Positions 1 through 9,357 of a DNA stretch of 64,000 nucleotides are shown here, piece by piece; within the stretch, counting starts at the first letter, position 1; every line of letters starts with the position of its first letter. The notes beneath the pieces were generated by a model that was not told the origin of the DNA, did not search any database, and saw only the letters and a list, made by a program, of their open reading frames with translations. The position numbers and the translations under genes were made by a program. The stretch spans positions 62,001 through 126,000 of the forward strand of contig NZ_JAJOMB010000016.1 of assembly GCF_021129305.1 (NCBI RefSeq), read 5' to 3'. The stretch comes from Kineosporia babensis (GTDB lineage: Bacteria; Actinomycetota; Actinomycetes; Actinomycetales; Kineosporiaceae).

Positions 1-117
1 TTGAGACCCTGACCTGACCGTCAAGAGACAGCAGGAAGATCAACGTCTTCGTGGAAAGATCCTCCTTACCGATCGCGAGCGCCCTGATTCCGCGCCGCCT
101 TGCCGTAATGTGCAGCG

Positions 118-594
118 ATGGGCCCCACCTTCACCGTCCGACAACTCTCTCCCGACGATTGGGAGGAATTTGCGCGCGTCCGGCTCGAATGCCTGCAGCG
201 CGCACCGGAGGCGTTCGCCAGCCGGTACGAATCCTGGGTGGACGCCCCGCAGGAACAGTGGCGGCAGCGACTGCAGAACGTGGCAGGAAACTGGCTGGCC
301 CTGAACGGCGACATTCCTGTCGGGCTGATCAGTTGCTCGCTACCGGGCGACGGTTCGGCCCAGTTGATGTCGCTGTATGTCTCCGCGGCCGCCCGAGGGC
401 AGGGGGTTGGCGACATCCTGGTTCAGACCGTGCTCGACTGGTCCGGCTCGCAGCCGGGGGTGAACCGGGTCGAGCTCGGCGTTTTCGAGGACAACCTCTC
501 TGCTCAAAGGCTCTATCTACGGCACGGGTTCGAGTTCACCGCACCGGCCACCGGACAGCCGCGCGCCGAGCGCGCCATGGTGCTACCACTTTGA
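118..594 (+). CDS. GNAT-family N-acetyltransferase
   Basis: Predicted cytoplasmic GNAT acetyltransferase of 158 residues that would move an acetyl group from acetyl-CoA to an unidentified amine. The chain opens with the usual first strand (TFTVRQLSPDDW). RGQGVG at residues 93-98, just after strand 4, is the acetyl-CoA pyrophosphate-binding loop, and NLSAQRLYLRHGF at 126-138 is the typical C-terminal motif. Length fits a single GNAT domain. The ATG at 118 is chosen because the domain begins at once. No Shine-Dalgarno is visible, but TAATGT at 106-111 lies 6 nt upstream and could be a -10 of a leaderless transcript. Family assignment is firm; the substrate cannot be told. The 117 bases to its left hold no gene I can support. 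Confidence 0.9.
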   Translation: MGPTFTVRQLSPDDWEEFARVRLECLQRAPEAFASRYESWVDAPQEQWRQRLQNVAGNWLALNGDIPVGLISCSLPGDGSAQLMSLYVSAAARGQGVGDILVQTVLDWSGSQPGVNRVELGVFEDNLSAQRLYLRHGFEFTAPATGQPRAERAMVLPL

Positions 595-614
595 CCGGGC
601 GCCTCGTCTTTGGG

Positions 615-1850
615 CTATGAAGATCGCAGCTCGGTCGCGCGGGGCGAGGCCAGCAACCGCCGGCGCCGCTCAGCGGTCATCAGCGGACCCAGCTCCTTGT
701 CCCACAACAGCCCGAGCGGCGCCAGATGCATCCCGCTCTCCGGCGTCCAGGGACGCAGGCCGCCCAGCACCACGTCGAAGGCCTCGTTCTCGCGCCCGGC
801 CTGAATCAACGCCCGCGCCTGATCGACCGCGCGCGCAAAGACCGGAGTCCGCGAGAAGCTCGCCGTCAGTCCCCGCTCGAAACGGTAACGAACCGCCAGC
901 TGCCTGGCCTGGGAAGCGAACTCGGGCGGCGCGCTCTGCGAGAACGATGTCATCCGGTGTTCCTCTCCCGCCGCCGGATCCAGTGCTCCGATGACCAGCA
1001 AGGGCAACAGATCGTTCTGCACCGCCGCGTCCCCGGTGACCGCTCGCGAGCGCCAGATCAGGTCCGAATGATCGGCCGGAGCGCCGGTCAGGGCGTTCAC
1101 CTGGATCGCCAGCACCTGGGCACGTTCGTCACCGAAGCGCCCGGCCTGCTCGAAGATGTCTTCCTCCTCGCGCCGGCCGGCCAGCAGCGATCGGTAGGCG
1201 TGCTCGACCTGGTCGGCGATCTCGGCGCGGGTCTGGCTGCGCGGCACATCGAAGTTCACGAACGTTGCGTAGTGATCTTCCAGCTCGGCCCGGAACGACG
1301 GCTGCTGCTCCCCCGCGCCCGGGTACCAGCTGGTGAAGCTGACGGCTGCCCACTCGTTCTGCTCGACGTGGGCCGGGTCGAGCAGGAAACGGTCCGGACC
1401 GGTGTTCAGCAGCAGGCTTCGCCGCAGCAGGGGTGCACCGTCGTCGGCATCCGGCTCCTGATCGGCCGGCCAGGCCTCGATCAGGTCCGGGTCCAGGTCG
1501 CGGGTCCAGCCGATCTCTCCGACCGGGCGGATGCCGCCGAAGTCCATCGACAGGACCGGCCAGCCGTCCGTCACCGCGTAGAATTCCCGTAGCGACGGGG
1601 GCAACGCCCGCCCCAGTCGCGCTTCGGCGGCGGCCACGGCCGGTGCGCTCGCGGGTTCGGCGCCGATCCAGCCGCTGGCCCGCATCTCGTCGGTGACGTT
1701 CAGCCCGATCGCCTCGGCCTGCTCGATCGCTTCCTGGCTCCAGCGTTCCAGCCAGCTACGCAGGGACAGGTGACTCAGCAGGCTGCGGGGCATGCTCGTC
1801 ACCCTATCGACAACTGTCTGCGGGCCACCGACATCCTTGCCCGCGGTCAC
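615..1850 (-). CDS. SMI1/KNR4 (SUKH) family protein
   Basis: A 411-residue protein with a SMI1/KNR4-type domain at about residues 60-220. The pattern is visible as AEARLGRALPPSLREFYAVT followed by DGWPVL, then LLLNTGPDRFLLDP, and EQNEWAAVSFTSW. SUKH-fold proteins include immunity proteins of polymorphic toxins and assorted regulatory proteins. The C-terminal 190 residues are an unassigned helical, acidic region. The GTG start at 1850 overlaps the stop of the upstream BRCT/Lsr2-tail gene as GTGA, so the two are probably translationally coupled. A second possible start is the Met at residue 20. The toxin in this window lies 43 kb away, so I do not infer an immunity role. Confidence 0.8.
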   Translation of the reverse strand: MTAGKDVGGPQTVVDRVTSMPRSLLSHLSLRSWLERWSQEAIEQAEAIGLNVTDEMRASGWIGAEPASAPAVAAAEARLGRALPPSLREFYAVTDGWPVLSMDFGGIRPVGEIGWTRDLDPDLIEAWPADQEPDADDGAPLLRRSLLLNTGPDRFLLDPAHVEQNEWAAVSFTSWYPGAGEQQPSFRAELEDHYATFVNFDVPRSQTRAEIADQVEHAYRSLLAGRREEEDIFEQAGRFGDERAQVLAIQVNALTGAPADHSDLIWRSRAVTGDAAVQNDLLPLLVIGALDPAAGEEHRMTSFSQSAPPEFASQARQLAVRYRFERGLTASFSRTPVFARAVDQARALIQAGRENEAFDVVLGGLRPWTPESGMHLAPLGLLWDKELGPLMTAERRRRLLASPRATELRSS

Positions 1851-3457
1851 GTGGACGGCTGAGCCTCAGCCTGGGCGAGCGGCTCAACTGTCGGCAGCGG
1901 TGCGACATCTGGCTGATCGGCGGCCGGATCCGGCCGGTTCAGAGCCTCGTCCTGGGCGGCCAGGTAGGCGACGATCACCTGCTTGGGCAGCGCCCCTCGC
2001 GCCGAGACCGGGTGCCCATTGGCCCGCGCCCAGGCGCGCACCTGCGCGGTTCTGGGCTTCGGAGTGGGCGTCGGTTCAGGTTCTGGCTCAGGCGTTTCGG
2101 CGGACGTCGGTTCCTGGTTCTCGGAGCCTTCCGGATTGGCCGCGTCCTCTTGAGAAGCCCAACGGGCCGACGGCTGCAGGTGCTTCAGCAGGTAGGCGTA
2201 GTCGGCCGGCGTCACCGTGCGCGTGCCGAGCTCACGAGCGCGGGCGGCCCTGCTGCCGTGAGCGGTTTCGTCCGAGACCAGCAGGGTGGTCGTCTCCGAG
2301 ACAGTATCCAGAATCCGGACTCCCAGCCGCAGCGAACGATTCTCGAGCTGTTCGCGAACTGCGGGGTCGCACCCGGTGAAGACGACCTTGTCCCCCACCC
2401 GCAACGGTTCGCCTCCGCTCCACTTCACCGGCAGGCCCTTCGGGCGGGTGGAAAGGCGCGCCTCGTAGGCTTTCCCGGATTCGTCGTCGATACCCAGGAC
2501 CACCTGGGCGGCAACCCCGAGAAGCCTGGCCAGGTCGAAGAGGCCGGCGCGCTCGTCGTAGGCCACGGCGCCCTCGGCATCGAGCGCGGCGTAGGTCAGG
2601 GTCCGCACGAAAGCCTCGTTGGCGCGGGAAATGTCGATGGAGGTTCGTTCTTCGGCAAAGGCGACCCGAGCCAGAAGCGAGATCTGCCGGGCGGCGACCG
2701 GCGCGTCCTCAATGGTCTCGGCCAGCTCCTCCAGGTAGGCGAGAGTGCCGATACCGGCCCCTTCGTCCAAGGCGTCGAGAAGCGAGAAACGCTCGACGAG
2801 CGCGGGCGACACCGCGACCGTCAGATCCTCGGCATCGGTATTGGTATCGGGCGCAGCCGGATCCACCGTGGGCCCGACCGGCCAGGTGACCTCGCGCGCC
2901 CGCTCTTGCAGTGTCTCCAGGACGGCCGTGAGGTCGGGCCCGATGATCCGGGCCAGCACACCAGCCGACGCGCGAGCCTGGTCGAGCGTCGAGGTGGACA
3001 AGGCCGGCGTGAGCCCGAAGGCCAGGCACAGGTCGTCCGGGCGTCGCCGGGGCAACTCCGGCCGCTGCCGGCCGGCCGCCTCGACCAGGCTCAGCATCGG
3101 CAGCTGCGGCAATTGCCAGCCGGCCCGCCGATATTCCGTGCTGAGCCGGGCCAGGTCGAACTCGGCGTTGTGGGCCACGACCACGGCCCCGGCCAGGCGC
3201 TCGTTCAGGCGCTCGATGAGCCCCGGCTCCAGCCCGGCCTGCCACTCGTCGAGAATCCGGCCCGCGAAGTCGGTGGTGACGACGGCCACCTCCACGGCTT
3301 GCACGGAACCGGAACCCGACCGTCCGAGGTTGAGCACCGCAAAACGGCGCCGATCGGAAGACTCAGCAATTTCAGGGGTCTCGGGGACTGCGATCTCGAC
3401 GGATGGTGATGACTTCCTCGCGCGGCGTACCCGAAGCCTGTCCCGAAAACCCATCAT
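1847..3457 (-). CDS. DnaQ-like exonuclease-fold protein with BRCT domain and Lsr2-like tail, catalytic motif degenerate
   Basis: A 536-residue, three-part protein. Residues about 38-172 follow the DEDDh (DnaQ/epsilon) exonuclease layout: motif II is VVAHNAEFDLARL with Asp101, followed by DLCLAFGL and ARASAGVLARI. Motif I, normally D-x-E, reads AVLNLGRSG (Asn43, Gly45), and the motif III His is not evident, so nuclease activity is doubtful. Residues about 360-440 are BRCT-like (VGDKVVFTGC, then TTLLVSDE and RTVTPADYAYLL). Residues 473-502 (VRAWARANGHPVSARGALPK) match the C-terminal DNA-binding helix pair of the nucleoid protein Lsr2. The linker is Pro/Glu-rich. ATG-ATG at 3457 was chosen because longer versions run into the GH2 gene. 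It starts 41 bp after that gene and is coupled to the SMI1/KNR4 gene. Confidence 0.75.
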   Translation of the reverse strand: MMGFRDRLRVRRARKSSPSVEIAVPETPEIAESSDRRRFAVLNLGRSGSGSVQAVEVAVVTTDFAGRILDEWQAGLEPGLIERLNERLAGAVVVAHNAEFDLARLSTEYRRAGWQLPQLPMLSLVEAAGRQRPELPRRRPDDLCLAFGLTPALSTSTLDQARASAGVLARIIGPDLTAVLETLQERAREVTWPVGPTVDPAAPDTNTDAEDLTVAVSPALVERFSLLDALDEGAGIGTLAYLEELAETIEDAPVAARQISLLARVAFAEERTSIDISRANEAFVRTLTYAALDAEGAVAYDERAGLFDLARLLGVAAQVVLGIDDESGKAYEARLSTRPKGLPVKWSGGEPLRVGDKVVFTGCDPAVREQLENRSLRLGVRILDTVSETTTLLVSDETAHGSRAARARELGTRTVTPADYAYLLKHLQPSARWASQEDAANPEGSENQEPTSAETPEPEPEPTPTPKPRTAQVRAWARANGHPVSARGALPKQVIVAYLAAQDEALNRPDPAADQPDVAPLPTVEPLAQAEAQPST

Positions 3458-3498
3458 GATCCGTTGATACCACGTTCGGATGGTTCTCCCGGAACCCG

Positions 3499-6297
3499 CT
3501 ACCGCTGGAACAGCCCGGCAATCACCTCCGGCTCGACGCGGACCGCGGGTGCGAGATCGTCGCCGGTGAGGTATTCCAGCAGGGCCTGCCGGAACTGCCC
3601 GGTCACCGGATCGCCCGGTACCACCGGGGTCAGATTGAGCGAGCACACCATCAGCCGACCGGCGCCCACCCTCACCTCGAACAGGGCGCCGAGCCGACGG
3701 GCCGAGAACCAGGTGTCGATCGGCTGGACGATCGGCTGCAGCCCGGTGGGCAGGCCTTCGAGCAGCATCGCCTGGGCGCCGTGCAGCAGCTCCCACCACT
3801 GCCAGTCGGTGTGGCCTTCAGAAGGAAAGTGCCTGAAGACGGGGTGACTCACCTCGTGTGTGATGCCCAGGGTGTGCGGGGCCTGGTTCTTGGTCCAGGC
3901 GGTGTTCCAGAACACGGTGGAAAATCCCGTCACCACGTCGGTTTCCACCGTCCCCGGGGCGGCGGTGAGCAGAACGGTTGCACCCCGCTGCGCCTGTTCG
4001 AGCGCCTCCTGCACGTTGCTGGTCTCCAGCACCGAAGTGGCAAGCGCCGCAGCCGGGGCGAAGAACCACAGATCCCAGTCGTTCTCGTACACCTGACCAC
4101 CGGCCTCGGTGACCTGGACGAGGAGCTTGAGTCGACGCGTCCTCAAGTTGAAACCCGCCGCCAGCGCGACGGATCCGAAGATCTCGCCGTTACCGACCGC
4201 CACCGTTCCCTTACCGACCAGCCCTTCCGCCACCGTCTCGCCGGTTCCGGAACCGGTGCTGAAGGTCAGCCGCCAGGCGACCTCGGCCTCCAGCGGCACA
4301 GCACCGAAGTGGGCGATCCGAACGTCGAAGGTGAGCTGCTCGTCGGTGCTCCAGACCCGCTTGGGCAACCTGGCCAGCGGAACGGTCGGCCCGCAGAACC
4401 GGGCCCAGGCAGCCGCGCTGCTGTAACGCTTCTCGTCCCAGAAGGCGTCCAGAGCGCCGACCAAAGCGGTTCCCTGACCGGGGAAGTCACTCACTCCGAG
4501 CAGATGGAACCCGCCGAAGCCGGGAGTGCGCAGGGCCGCCTCGATCTCCTCCTTGTAGCAGAGCAGCTGCAGCCGCCCGGAGGCGAAGAGAAACTCCTCG
4601 GCCTGATCGGCCATCCCGTTCTGGCGCAGGAATTCAGCGAAGATGCCGTAGTTCTTCGGCTGCATCAGACCGGTGTACTTGGCCATCTCAGCGAAGTCGG
4701 GGTAGACGCACCACTGGCCGATCTCATGGCTGACGATCGGGCGCGGGTTGGCCTGGACCCAGGCACTGTAGTCGGTCTCGGTCTCCGGTGAGCGGGAGTT
4801 GTAGCGGGCCGCGAGCTCCTCGCCCCAGCGATACGTGCGGGGGTCGGGGATGTTGTCGAAGTCGTTCTCCGGGATCGCCGGCCAGCCCGCAGCGCTGGTG
4901 TAGAGCCGGCGCGGGTCGCGCTTGCGGCAGTGCGCCACCCACGCGCCGAGGAACTCCTCGTCCCGGCCGTAAGGCTCGTTGCCGTGGGCCATCGCGATGA
5001 ACGAGGGATGATTGCCGAACTCCCGCAGGATCCGGTCGGTCTCCTCGTACAGGTAGGCGTCGACCGGCCGGCCCTGGCCGATGCCCGCGCCCTGGTTGGC
5101 CCAGATCGGCCCCTCCACCTGGAAGTAGAACCCTTCCTCGTCGGCAGCCCGGAAGGCGGCCTCCGGCGGGCACCAGGAGTGGAAGCGCAGCAGGTTCAGG
5201 CCGTGCGCCCGGTTGATCCGGATGATCCGCCGCCAGGCTTCGACATCGGTGGCCGGGTAACCGGTCAGCGGGAACACGCAGGACTCCAGCGTGCCGCGGA
5301 TGAAGGTGGGCCGGCCGTTGACCGTGATCCGGGTGCCCTCGGTGCCGACTTCGCGCAGGCCGAAGACGGTGGTGAAGGTCTGCCCGCCCAGTTCCGCGGT
5401 GAGTTCGTACAACGCCGGGTGGAACTCGTCCCAGGTCTGGGCATCGTCCCCGAGCGGCAGGTCCAGGTCGAGGTGCTGACTGCCGCCGATCATGCCGCGC
5501 TCGGTCAGGTCGGCCTCGCGCTCGTCGTCGAACTCGGCCACCACCGCCGGGACCAGGTGCTCACCGGGCACGTTGAACCGGCGGGCCGACACCGTCACCG
5601 TGCCCTGGCCCACGCCCCGGGAGTCGCTGTGGATGTCGATCTTCACCCGGGCCGACCGATTCTTGAGGTCCGGCACCACGGTGGCCGACCGGATCGCCAC
5701 CGCCGCAACGGCTTCCAGGCGCAGTGCCCCGATCGCGCCGTTCCAGTTGCCCTGGGTGTGGTCGCTGATGCTGTGCGCGTTCGGGCCGACGTCCACCACG
5801 GTGCGGTTGTCCACCCGTAGGGTCAGCGTGTGCCGGCCGGGCTGGATCGGGCCGAGGTCGAAGCGGTGCGGGGTGGTCAGGCTGCGCTCGCTGCCGATCC
5901 GGCGGTTGCCGAGCCAGACCGTGGACTCCCAGTGCACCCGCTCCAGGTGCAGCACCACGCGCCGCCCGGCCCAGTCGTCCGGGATCTCGATGCTGCGCTG
6001 GAACCAGGCCGCGCCGCGGTAGTAGGTGTGCGGCTGCAGCCAGAACGGCACCGAGACCTCGCCCGGGCCGCGGTAGGGCGCGTAGCGCTCGTCGGTGAAG
6101 AACGAGCGGTCCACCACCAGTCCGGTCCACTGGGTGTCCAGCGAGACCGGATCCCCCAGACGCTGTTCCTGCACCGATCCGGGCAGCTGGAGTTCGGTGG
6201 CGGCGGGTAGGGCGTCCGGCTGGTACCAGCGTTCGTGCTCGCCGGTGCCCTCGGGGTCGAGGGCGGCCTGCCAGGGGCCGGACAGGTCGATGATCAT
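3499..6297 (-). CDS. Glycoside hydrolase family 2 enzyme
   Basis: A 932-residue GH2-type glycosidase of the beta-galactosidase/glucuronidase/mannosidase group; the exact substrate cannot be read from sequence. The N-terminal sugar-binding (jelly-roll) domain carries YYRGAAWFQRSIEIP and HLERVHWESTVWLG. The catalytic barrel contains SFIAMAHGNEPYG, whose Asn-Glu is the expected acid/base, and PIVSHEIGQW, whose Glu is the expected nucleophile. No signal peptide is seen, so it probably acts in the cytoplasm on oligosaccharides imported by the adjoining ABC transporter. The ATG at 6297 overlaps the permease stop as ATGA, marking it as the last gene of the sugar operon. A C-terminal region of roughly 300 residues beyond the barrel is unassigned. 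Confidence 0.9.
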   Translation of the reverse strand: MIIDLSGPWQAALDPEGTGEHERWYQPDALPAATELQLPGSVQEQRLGDPVSLDTQWTGLVVDRSFFTDERYAPYRGPGEVSVPFWLQPHTYYRGAAWFQRSIEIPDDWAGRRVVLHLERVHWESTVWLGNRRIGSERSLTTPHRFDLGPIQPGRHTLTLRVDNRTVVDVGPNAHSISDHTQGNWNGAIGALRLEAVAAVAIRSATVVPDLKNRSARVKIDIHSDSRGVGQGTVTVSARRFNVPGEHLVPAVVAEFDDEREADLTERGMIGGSQHLDLDLPLGDDAQTWDEFHPALYELTAELGGQTFTTVFGLREVGTEGTRITVNGRPTFIRGTLESCVFPLTGYPATDVEAWRRIIRINRAHGLNLLRFHSWCPPEAAFRAADEEGFYFQVEGPIWANQGAGIGQGRPVDAYLYEETDRILREFGNHPSFIAMAHGNEPYGRDEEFLGAWVAHCRKRDPRRLYTSAAGWPAIPENDFDNIPDPRTYRWGEELAARYNSRSPETETDYSAWVQANPRPIVSHEIGQWCVYPDFAEMAKYTGLMQPKNYGIFAEFLRQNGMADQAEEFLFASGRLQLLCYKEEIEAALRTPGFGGFHLLGVSDFPGQGTALVGALDAFWDEKRYSSAAAWARFCGPTVPLARLPKRVWSTDEQLTFDVRIAHFGAVPLEAEVAWRLTFSTGSGTGETVAEGLVGKGTVAVGNGEIFGSVALAAGFNLRTRRLKLLVQVTEAGGQVYENDWDLWFFAPAAALATSVLETSNVQEALEQAQRGATVLLTAAPGTVETDVVTGFSTVFWNTAWTKNQAPHTLGITHEVSHPVFRHFPSEGHTDWQWWELLHGAQAMLLEGLPTGLQPIVQPIDTWFSARRLGALFEVRVGAGRLMVCSLNLTPVVPGDPVTGQFRQALLEYLTGDDLAPAVRVEPEVIAGLFQR

Positions 6298-7109
6298 TTG
6301 ACGGCTCCTGCGGTGAGTCCGTCCAGCAGTTGCTTGCGCAGGACGAAGAAGACGATCAGGCTCGGGATGGCGGCCAGCACCGACCCGGCCAGCACGAGGT
6401 CGTACTGCCGGCCCTCGGCGCCGAACAGCGCCTGCAGACCGAGCGGCAGGGTGTACTGGTCCGGGTCGCTGACCACGATCAGCGGCCAGAGGAAACTGTT
6501 GTAGCTGTTCAGGAAGTTCCACACGGCCAGCGCCCCGACCGCCGGGCGCAGCAGCGGCAGCACCACCGACAGGAAGATCCGGAACTCCCCGGCCCCGTCG
6601 ATCCGGGCGGCGTGCAGCAGTTCGTCCGGCACCGACTGCTCGACGTACTGGCGCATCATGAAGATCCCGAAGGCCGGGGCCACCCAGGGCACGATCAGCG
6701 CGAACCAGACGTTCAGCGTGCCGGTCACCGCGAGCAGGATGAACAGCGGCACGATGATCACCGCGAACGGCACCGCCAGCGACGAGATCAGCACGTCGAA
6801 CAGGGCGTTCTTGAACCGGAACTGGTACTTGGCGAACCCGAATCCGGCCAGGCAGCACAGGAACACCGCGACCGCCGTGGAGACCAGCGCGACCAGCGTG
6901 GAGACCAGCAGCCACGACCAGAACGGCTGGCCGTCCAGGATCGCCCGGAAGTTCTCCAGGGTGGGTTCGGCCGGGAACAGCCGGGGCGGGTACTCGAAGA
7001 TGTCGCTGCGGGCCTTGAAGGCGCTGGAGACACCCCAGATCATCGGGATCAGGAAGAGCACCGCCAGCAGGGTCAGCGCGGTGTAGAGCCCGGCACGTTG
7101 CTTGGTCAT
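6294..7109 (-). CDS. Carbohydrate ABC transporter permease, MalG/UgpE type
   Basis: A 271-residue inner-membrane permease of the CUT1 sugar ABC transporters. About six hydrophobic helices are visible, and the EAA loop that docks the ATPase reads PDELLHAARIDGAGEFRIF, followed by LPLLRPAVGALAVWNF. The N terminus (LYTALTLLAVLFLIPMIWG) is the first helix, and the length is normal for MalG-type subunits. The ATG at 7109 is preceded by GGGAGG at good spacing inside the upstream gene and overlaps that gene's stop by 4 bp; its own stop overlaps the GH2 start. It pairs with the MalF-type permease encoded just upstream. No ATPase gene lies nearby; such systems in actinomycetes often share a distant MsiK-type ATPase (inference). 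Confidence 0.93.
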   Translation of the reverse strand: MTKQRAGLYTALTLLAVLFLIPMIWGVSSAFKARSDIFEYPPRLFPAEPTLENFRAILDGQPFWSWLLVSTLVALVSTAVAVFLCCLAGFGFAKYQFRFKNALFDVLISSLAVPFAVIIVPLFILLAVTGTLNVWFALIVPWVAPAFGIFMMRQYVEQSVPDELLHAARIDGAGEFRIFLSVVLPLLRPAVGALAVWNFLNSYNSFLWPLIVVSDPDQYTLPLGLQALFGAEGRQYDLVLAGSVLAAIPSLIVFFVLRKQLLDGLTAGAVK

Positions 7110-8011
7110 GCGTTCCTCCCGACCTGGAACAGCCGCAGCGCGATCCGGCCGATGGTGAACACGGCGGCGAACATCAGCACGCCGGCCGCAGCGGCGTAGC
7201 CGAGTTCCTGGCGCTGGAAGGCCGCCCGGTAGATGAACATCGCGATCGAGAGCGTGGACTCGCCCGGCCCGCCCTGGGTGAGCAGGAACGGTTCCTCGAA
7301 GATCTGCGCGGTGCTGACCAGCACGGTGACCCCGATGAAGGCGGTCACCGGGCGCAGCGCGGGCAGGGTCACCGAGAGGAACGAGCGCACCGCCCCGGCC
7401 CCGTCCAGCGCGGCCGCCTCGTACAGCTCCCGCGGTACGTTCTGCAGCCCGGCCAGGAAGAAGATGGTCAGATACCCGGTCCAGCGCCACAGCACCAGGA
7501 CCACGACAACCACCCGGGCCCAGAGCGGGTCGGTGGTCCACTCGATCCCGCCGAACCCGAACACGGCCTGCAGCAGGGCGTTCATCAGGCCGAACTGCCC
7601 GTCGAAGATCAGCCCGAAGACCAGGGCCACGACGATCGGCGAGATCACCACCGGTACGAAGAAGATGATCCGGAAGGTGTCGCGCAGCTTCAGCCCGCGC
7701 GCGTTCAGCGCGCTGGCCAGCAGCAGTGAGGCGGGCAGCACCACCAGCATGGTGAAGCTCATGTAGAACACGGTGTTGCCCAGCGAGGTCCAGAAGCTGT
7801 TGTCCTGCAGCAGGTAGCGGTAGTTCTCCAGGCCGATCCACTGCGGGGCGCCCAGGCCGGCCCAGTCGGTGAAGCTGAGGTAGACCCCGGCCCCGATCGG
7901 GATGATCATGAACAGCGCGTACAGCACGTAGAACGGGCCGATGAACAGGTACGGGGCCAGCCTGACCTCGTTGCGGCGCCACCAACTGGGCTGAGCTGAA
8001 ACGGTACTCAC
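7106..8011 (-). CDS. Carbohydrate ABC transporter permease, MalF/UgpA type
   Basis: A 301-residue membrane permease, partner of the MalG-type subunit. The first transmembrane segment follows a short basic N terminus (LAPYLFIGPFYVLYALFMII). The EAA loop reads PRELYEAAALDGAGAVRSF, followed by VTLPALRPVTAF. Six or so hydrophobic helices and the length fit CUT1 permeases. The GTG start at 8011 overlaps the stop of the solute-binding protein gene as GTGA, and its stop overlaps the next permease start, so the three genes form a coupled block. With the binding protein it would import an oligosaccharide that the GH2 enzyme then processes. Confidence 0.93.
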   Translation of the reverse strand: MSTVSAQPSWWRRNEVRLAPYLFIGPFYVLYALFMIIPIGAGVYLSFTDWAGLGAPQWIGLENYRYLLQDNSFWTSLGNTVFYMSFTMLVVLPASLLLASALNARGLKLRDTFRIIFFVPVVISPIVVALVFGLIFDGQFGLMNALLQAVFGFGGIEWTTDPLWARVVVVVLVLWRWTGYLTIFFLAGLQNVPRELYEAAALDGAGAVRSFLSVTLPALRPVTAFIGVTVLVSTAQIFEEPFLLTQGGPGESTLSIAMFIYRAAFQRQELGYAAAAGVLMFAAVFTIGRIALRLFQVGRNA

Positions 8012-9321
8012 TGGCGCACCTGGTTCCGGTAGGCGGCGACGGCCGCGGCGATCGCCTGGTCGGGGGTGCTGCGGCCCATCACCGCGTCCAGCACCGGGCC
8101 ACCCAGCGTGGTGGTCATCACCTGCATCCCCACGTGCTGGTCGAAGGCCGGCATGTCGAGAGCGGCCTCGCCGTACACCTCGAAGATCCGCTGCCCACCG
8201 AGGAAGGGATCAGTGATTTCGAGGAACTGGGGCTCCTGGTACAGCGGAGCCAGCGTCGGCAGGTAACCGCCCTTCTGGTAGCGCAGGAACTGCCCTTCCG
8301 GCGTCAGGTAGGTACGGCGTAGCAGTTCCACCGCGGCGTCCGACCGGGCGGTGTCACTGGCCACCGCGAACCCGGTCCCACCGAGCGTGGAGGCGATGTG
8401 CCCTCCGGCCTGGAACGGTGGGATCGTCCGGATCTTCCACAGGCCTTCCTGGTCGGGCACATTGGCCTCCAGGCCGTAGGCCCGGTACCAGTTGGGCATC
8501 ACGGTGGCGACCAGTTCCGAGTTCTTCAGTGCGGCTGCGACCGCCCCGCCGTACGGGTCGGCCAGCGGCATCAGGAAGCCGTCCTGCACCCCCTTGCGCA
8601 TGAAAGCCAGTACCTCGCGGGACTCGTCGCTGTCCAGGGTGAGGCTGCCGTCGGCGCCGAAGACGCTGCCGCCGCGCTGCAGAAGGAACTGCAGGAAGCT
8701 GTTGAACACCGCTCCCGGGTCGCCGGTGGAGACCATCCCGATCGCCTGACCGGTGGTGGCCGCCAGCCGGGTGCCGGCCTCGGCCAGCTCCTCCCAGCTG
8801 CCCACGGTCTCCGGGATGTCGTTCTCCTGGAACACGTCCTGCCGGTAGTACAGCACCGAGATGCTGTTGTCGGACTCCAGCCCGTAGACCGATCCGTCGC
8901 TGGTGTAGGAGCCCTGCTTGAGCAACTGGTCACCGAACGGCTGGATCAGGTCGTCCAGCGGAACGAGCATGTTCTGGGCGATCCGGCTCTTCATCATCCG
9001 CGGGAACTGGTCGACCACCACGCCGATCAGGTCGGGCCCCCGCCGGCGGGCCACCGCCTGGGTGATCGCCCGGGAGACCAGGTCACCGGCGTTCGCCGCG
9101 GTCATCTCCAGTTCGTAGGTCCAGCGGCTGCCCTGCTGGATCGCCGGGTCCACCGCCGACGCAGCGAAAGTCGCGTCGTAGCCCGGGTCGTGGGCCCAGA
9201 AGTTCAGCTGGACCTCACCCTGGGTGATCGGGGTGGCCGAGGCGCTGGAGCATCCCGCCAGGGCCGCGGCGCCGAGCGCCCCGAACCCCCAGAGCACTTG
9301 CCTTCGTGTCGGATCGGACAT
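8008..9321 (-). CDS. Extracellular sugar-binding lipoprotein of ABC transporter
   Basis: A 437-residue solute-binding protein, probably anchored outside the membrane. The N terminus has twin arginines (RRQVLWGFGALGAAALAGC) ending in an LAGC lipobox, suggesting Tat export and lipidation of Cys. Then follow the features of family-1 sugar-binding proteins: QLNFWAHDPGYD, RRGPDLIGVVVDQFPRM, and DDLIQPFGDQLL. The ATG at 9321 is preferred over the GTG two codons upstream because GAAGGG sits 5 nt before it. It follows the DUF5107-TPR gene by 36 bp and overlaps the first permease by 4 bp. The ligand is unknown; the neighbouring GH2 and GH35 enzymes suggest a beta-linked galactoside- or glucuronide-type oligosaccharide. 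Confidence 0.92.
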   Translation of the reverse strand: MSDPTRRQVLWGFGALGAAALAGCSSASATPITQGEVQLNFWAHDPGYDATFAASAVDPAIQQGSRWTYELEMTAANAGDLVSRAITQAVARRRGPDLIGVVVDQFPRMMKSRIAQNMLVPLDDLIQPFGDQLLKQGSYTSDGSVYGLESDNSISVLYYRQDVFQENDIPETVGSWEELAEAGTRLAATTGQAIGMVSTGDPGAVFNSFLQFLLQRGGSVFGADGSLTLDSDESREVLAFMRKGVQDGFLMPLADPYGGAVAAALKNSELVATVMPNWYRAYGLEANVPDQEGLWKIRTIPPFQAGGHIASTLGGTGFAVASDTARSDAAVELLRRTYLTPEGQFLRYQKGGYLPTLAPLYQEPQFLEITDPFLGGQRIFEVYGEAALDMPAFDQHVGMQVMTTTLGGPVLDAVMGRSTPDQAIAAAVAAYRNQVRQ

Positions 9322-9357
9322 GTTCACCCTTCGTCATTGAAGCGCGGTGCGCAGGAT

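Noticed and set aside
615-1850. SMI1/KNR4 protein as immunity factor for the toxin
   Set aside because: SUKH proteins can be immunity proteins, but this one is 43 kb away and coupled to an exonuclease-fold gene.
3458-3799. N-terminal extension of the exonuclease-fold frame
   Set aside because: It overlaps the 3' end of the GH2 gene and is Arg/Pro/Gly-rich without fold features.
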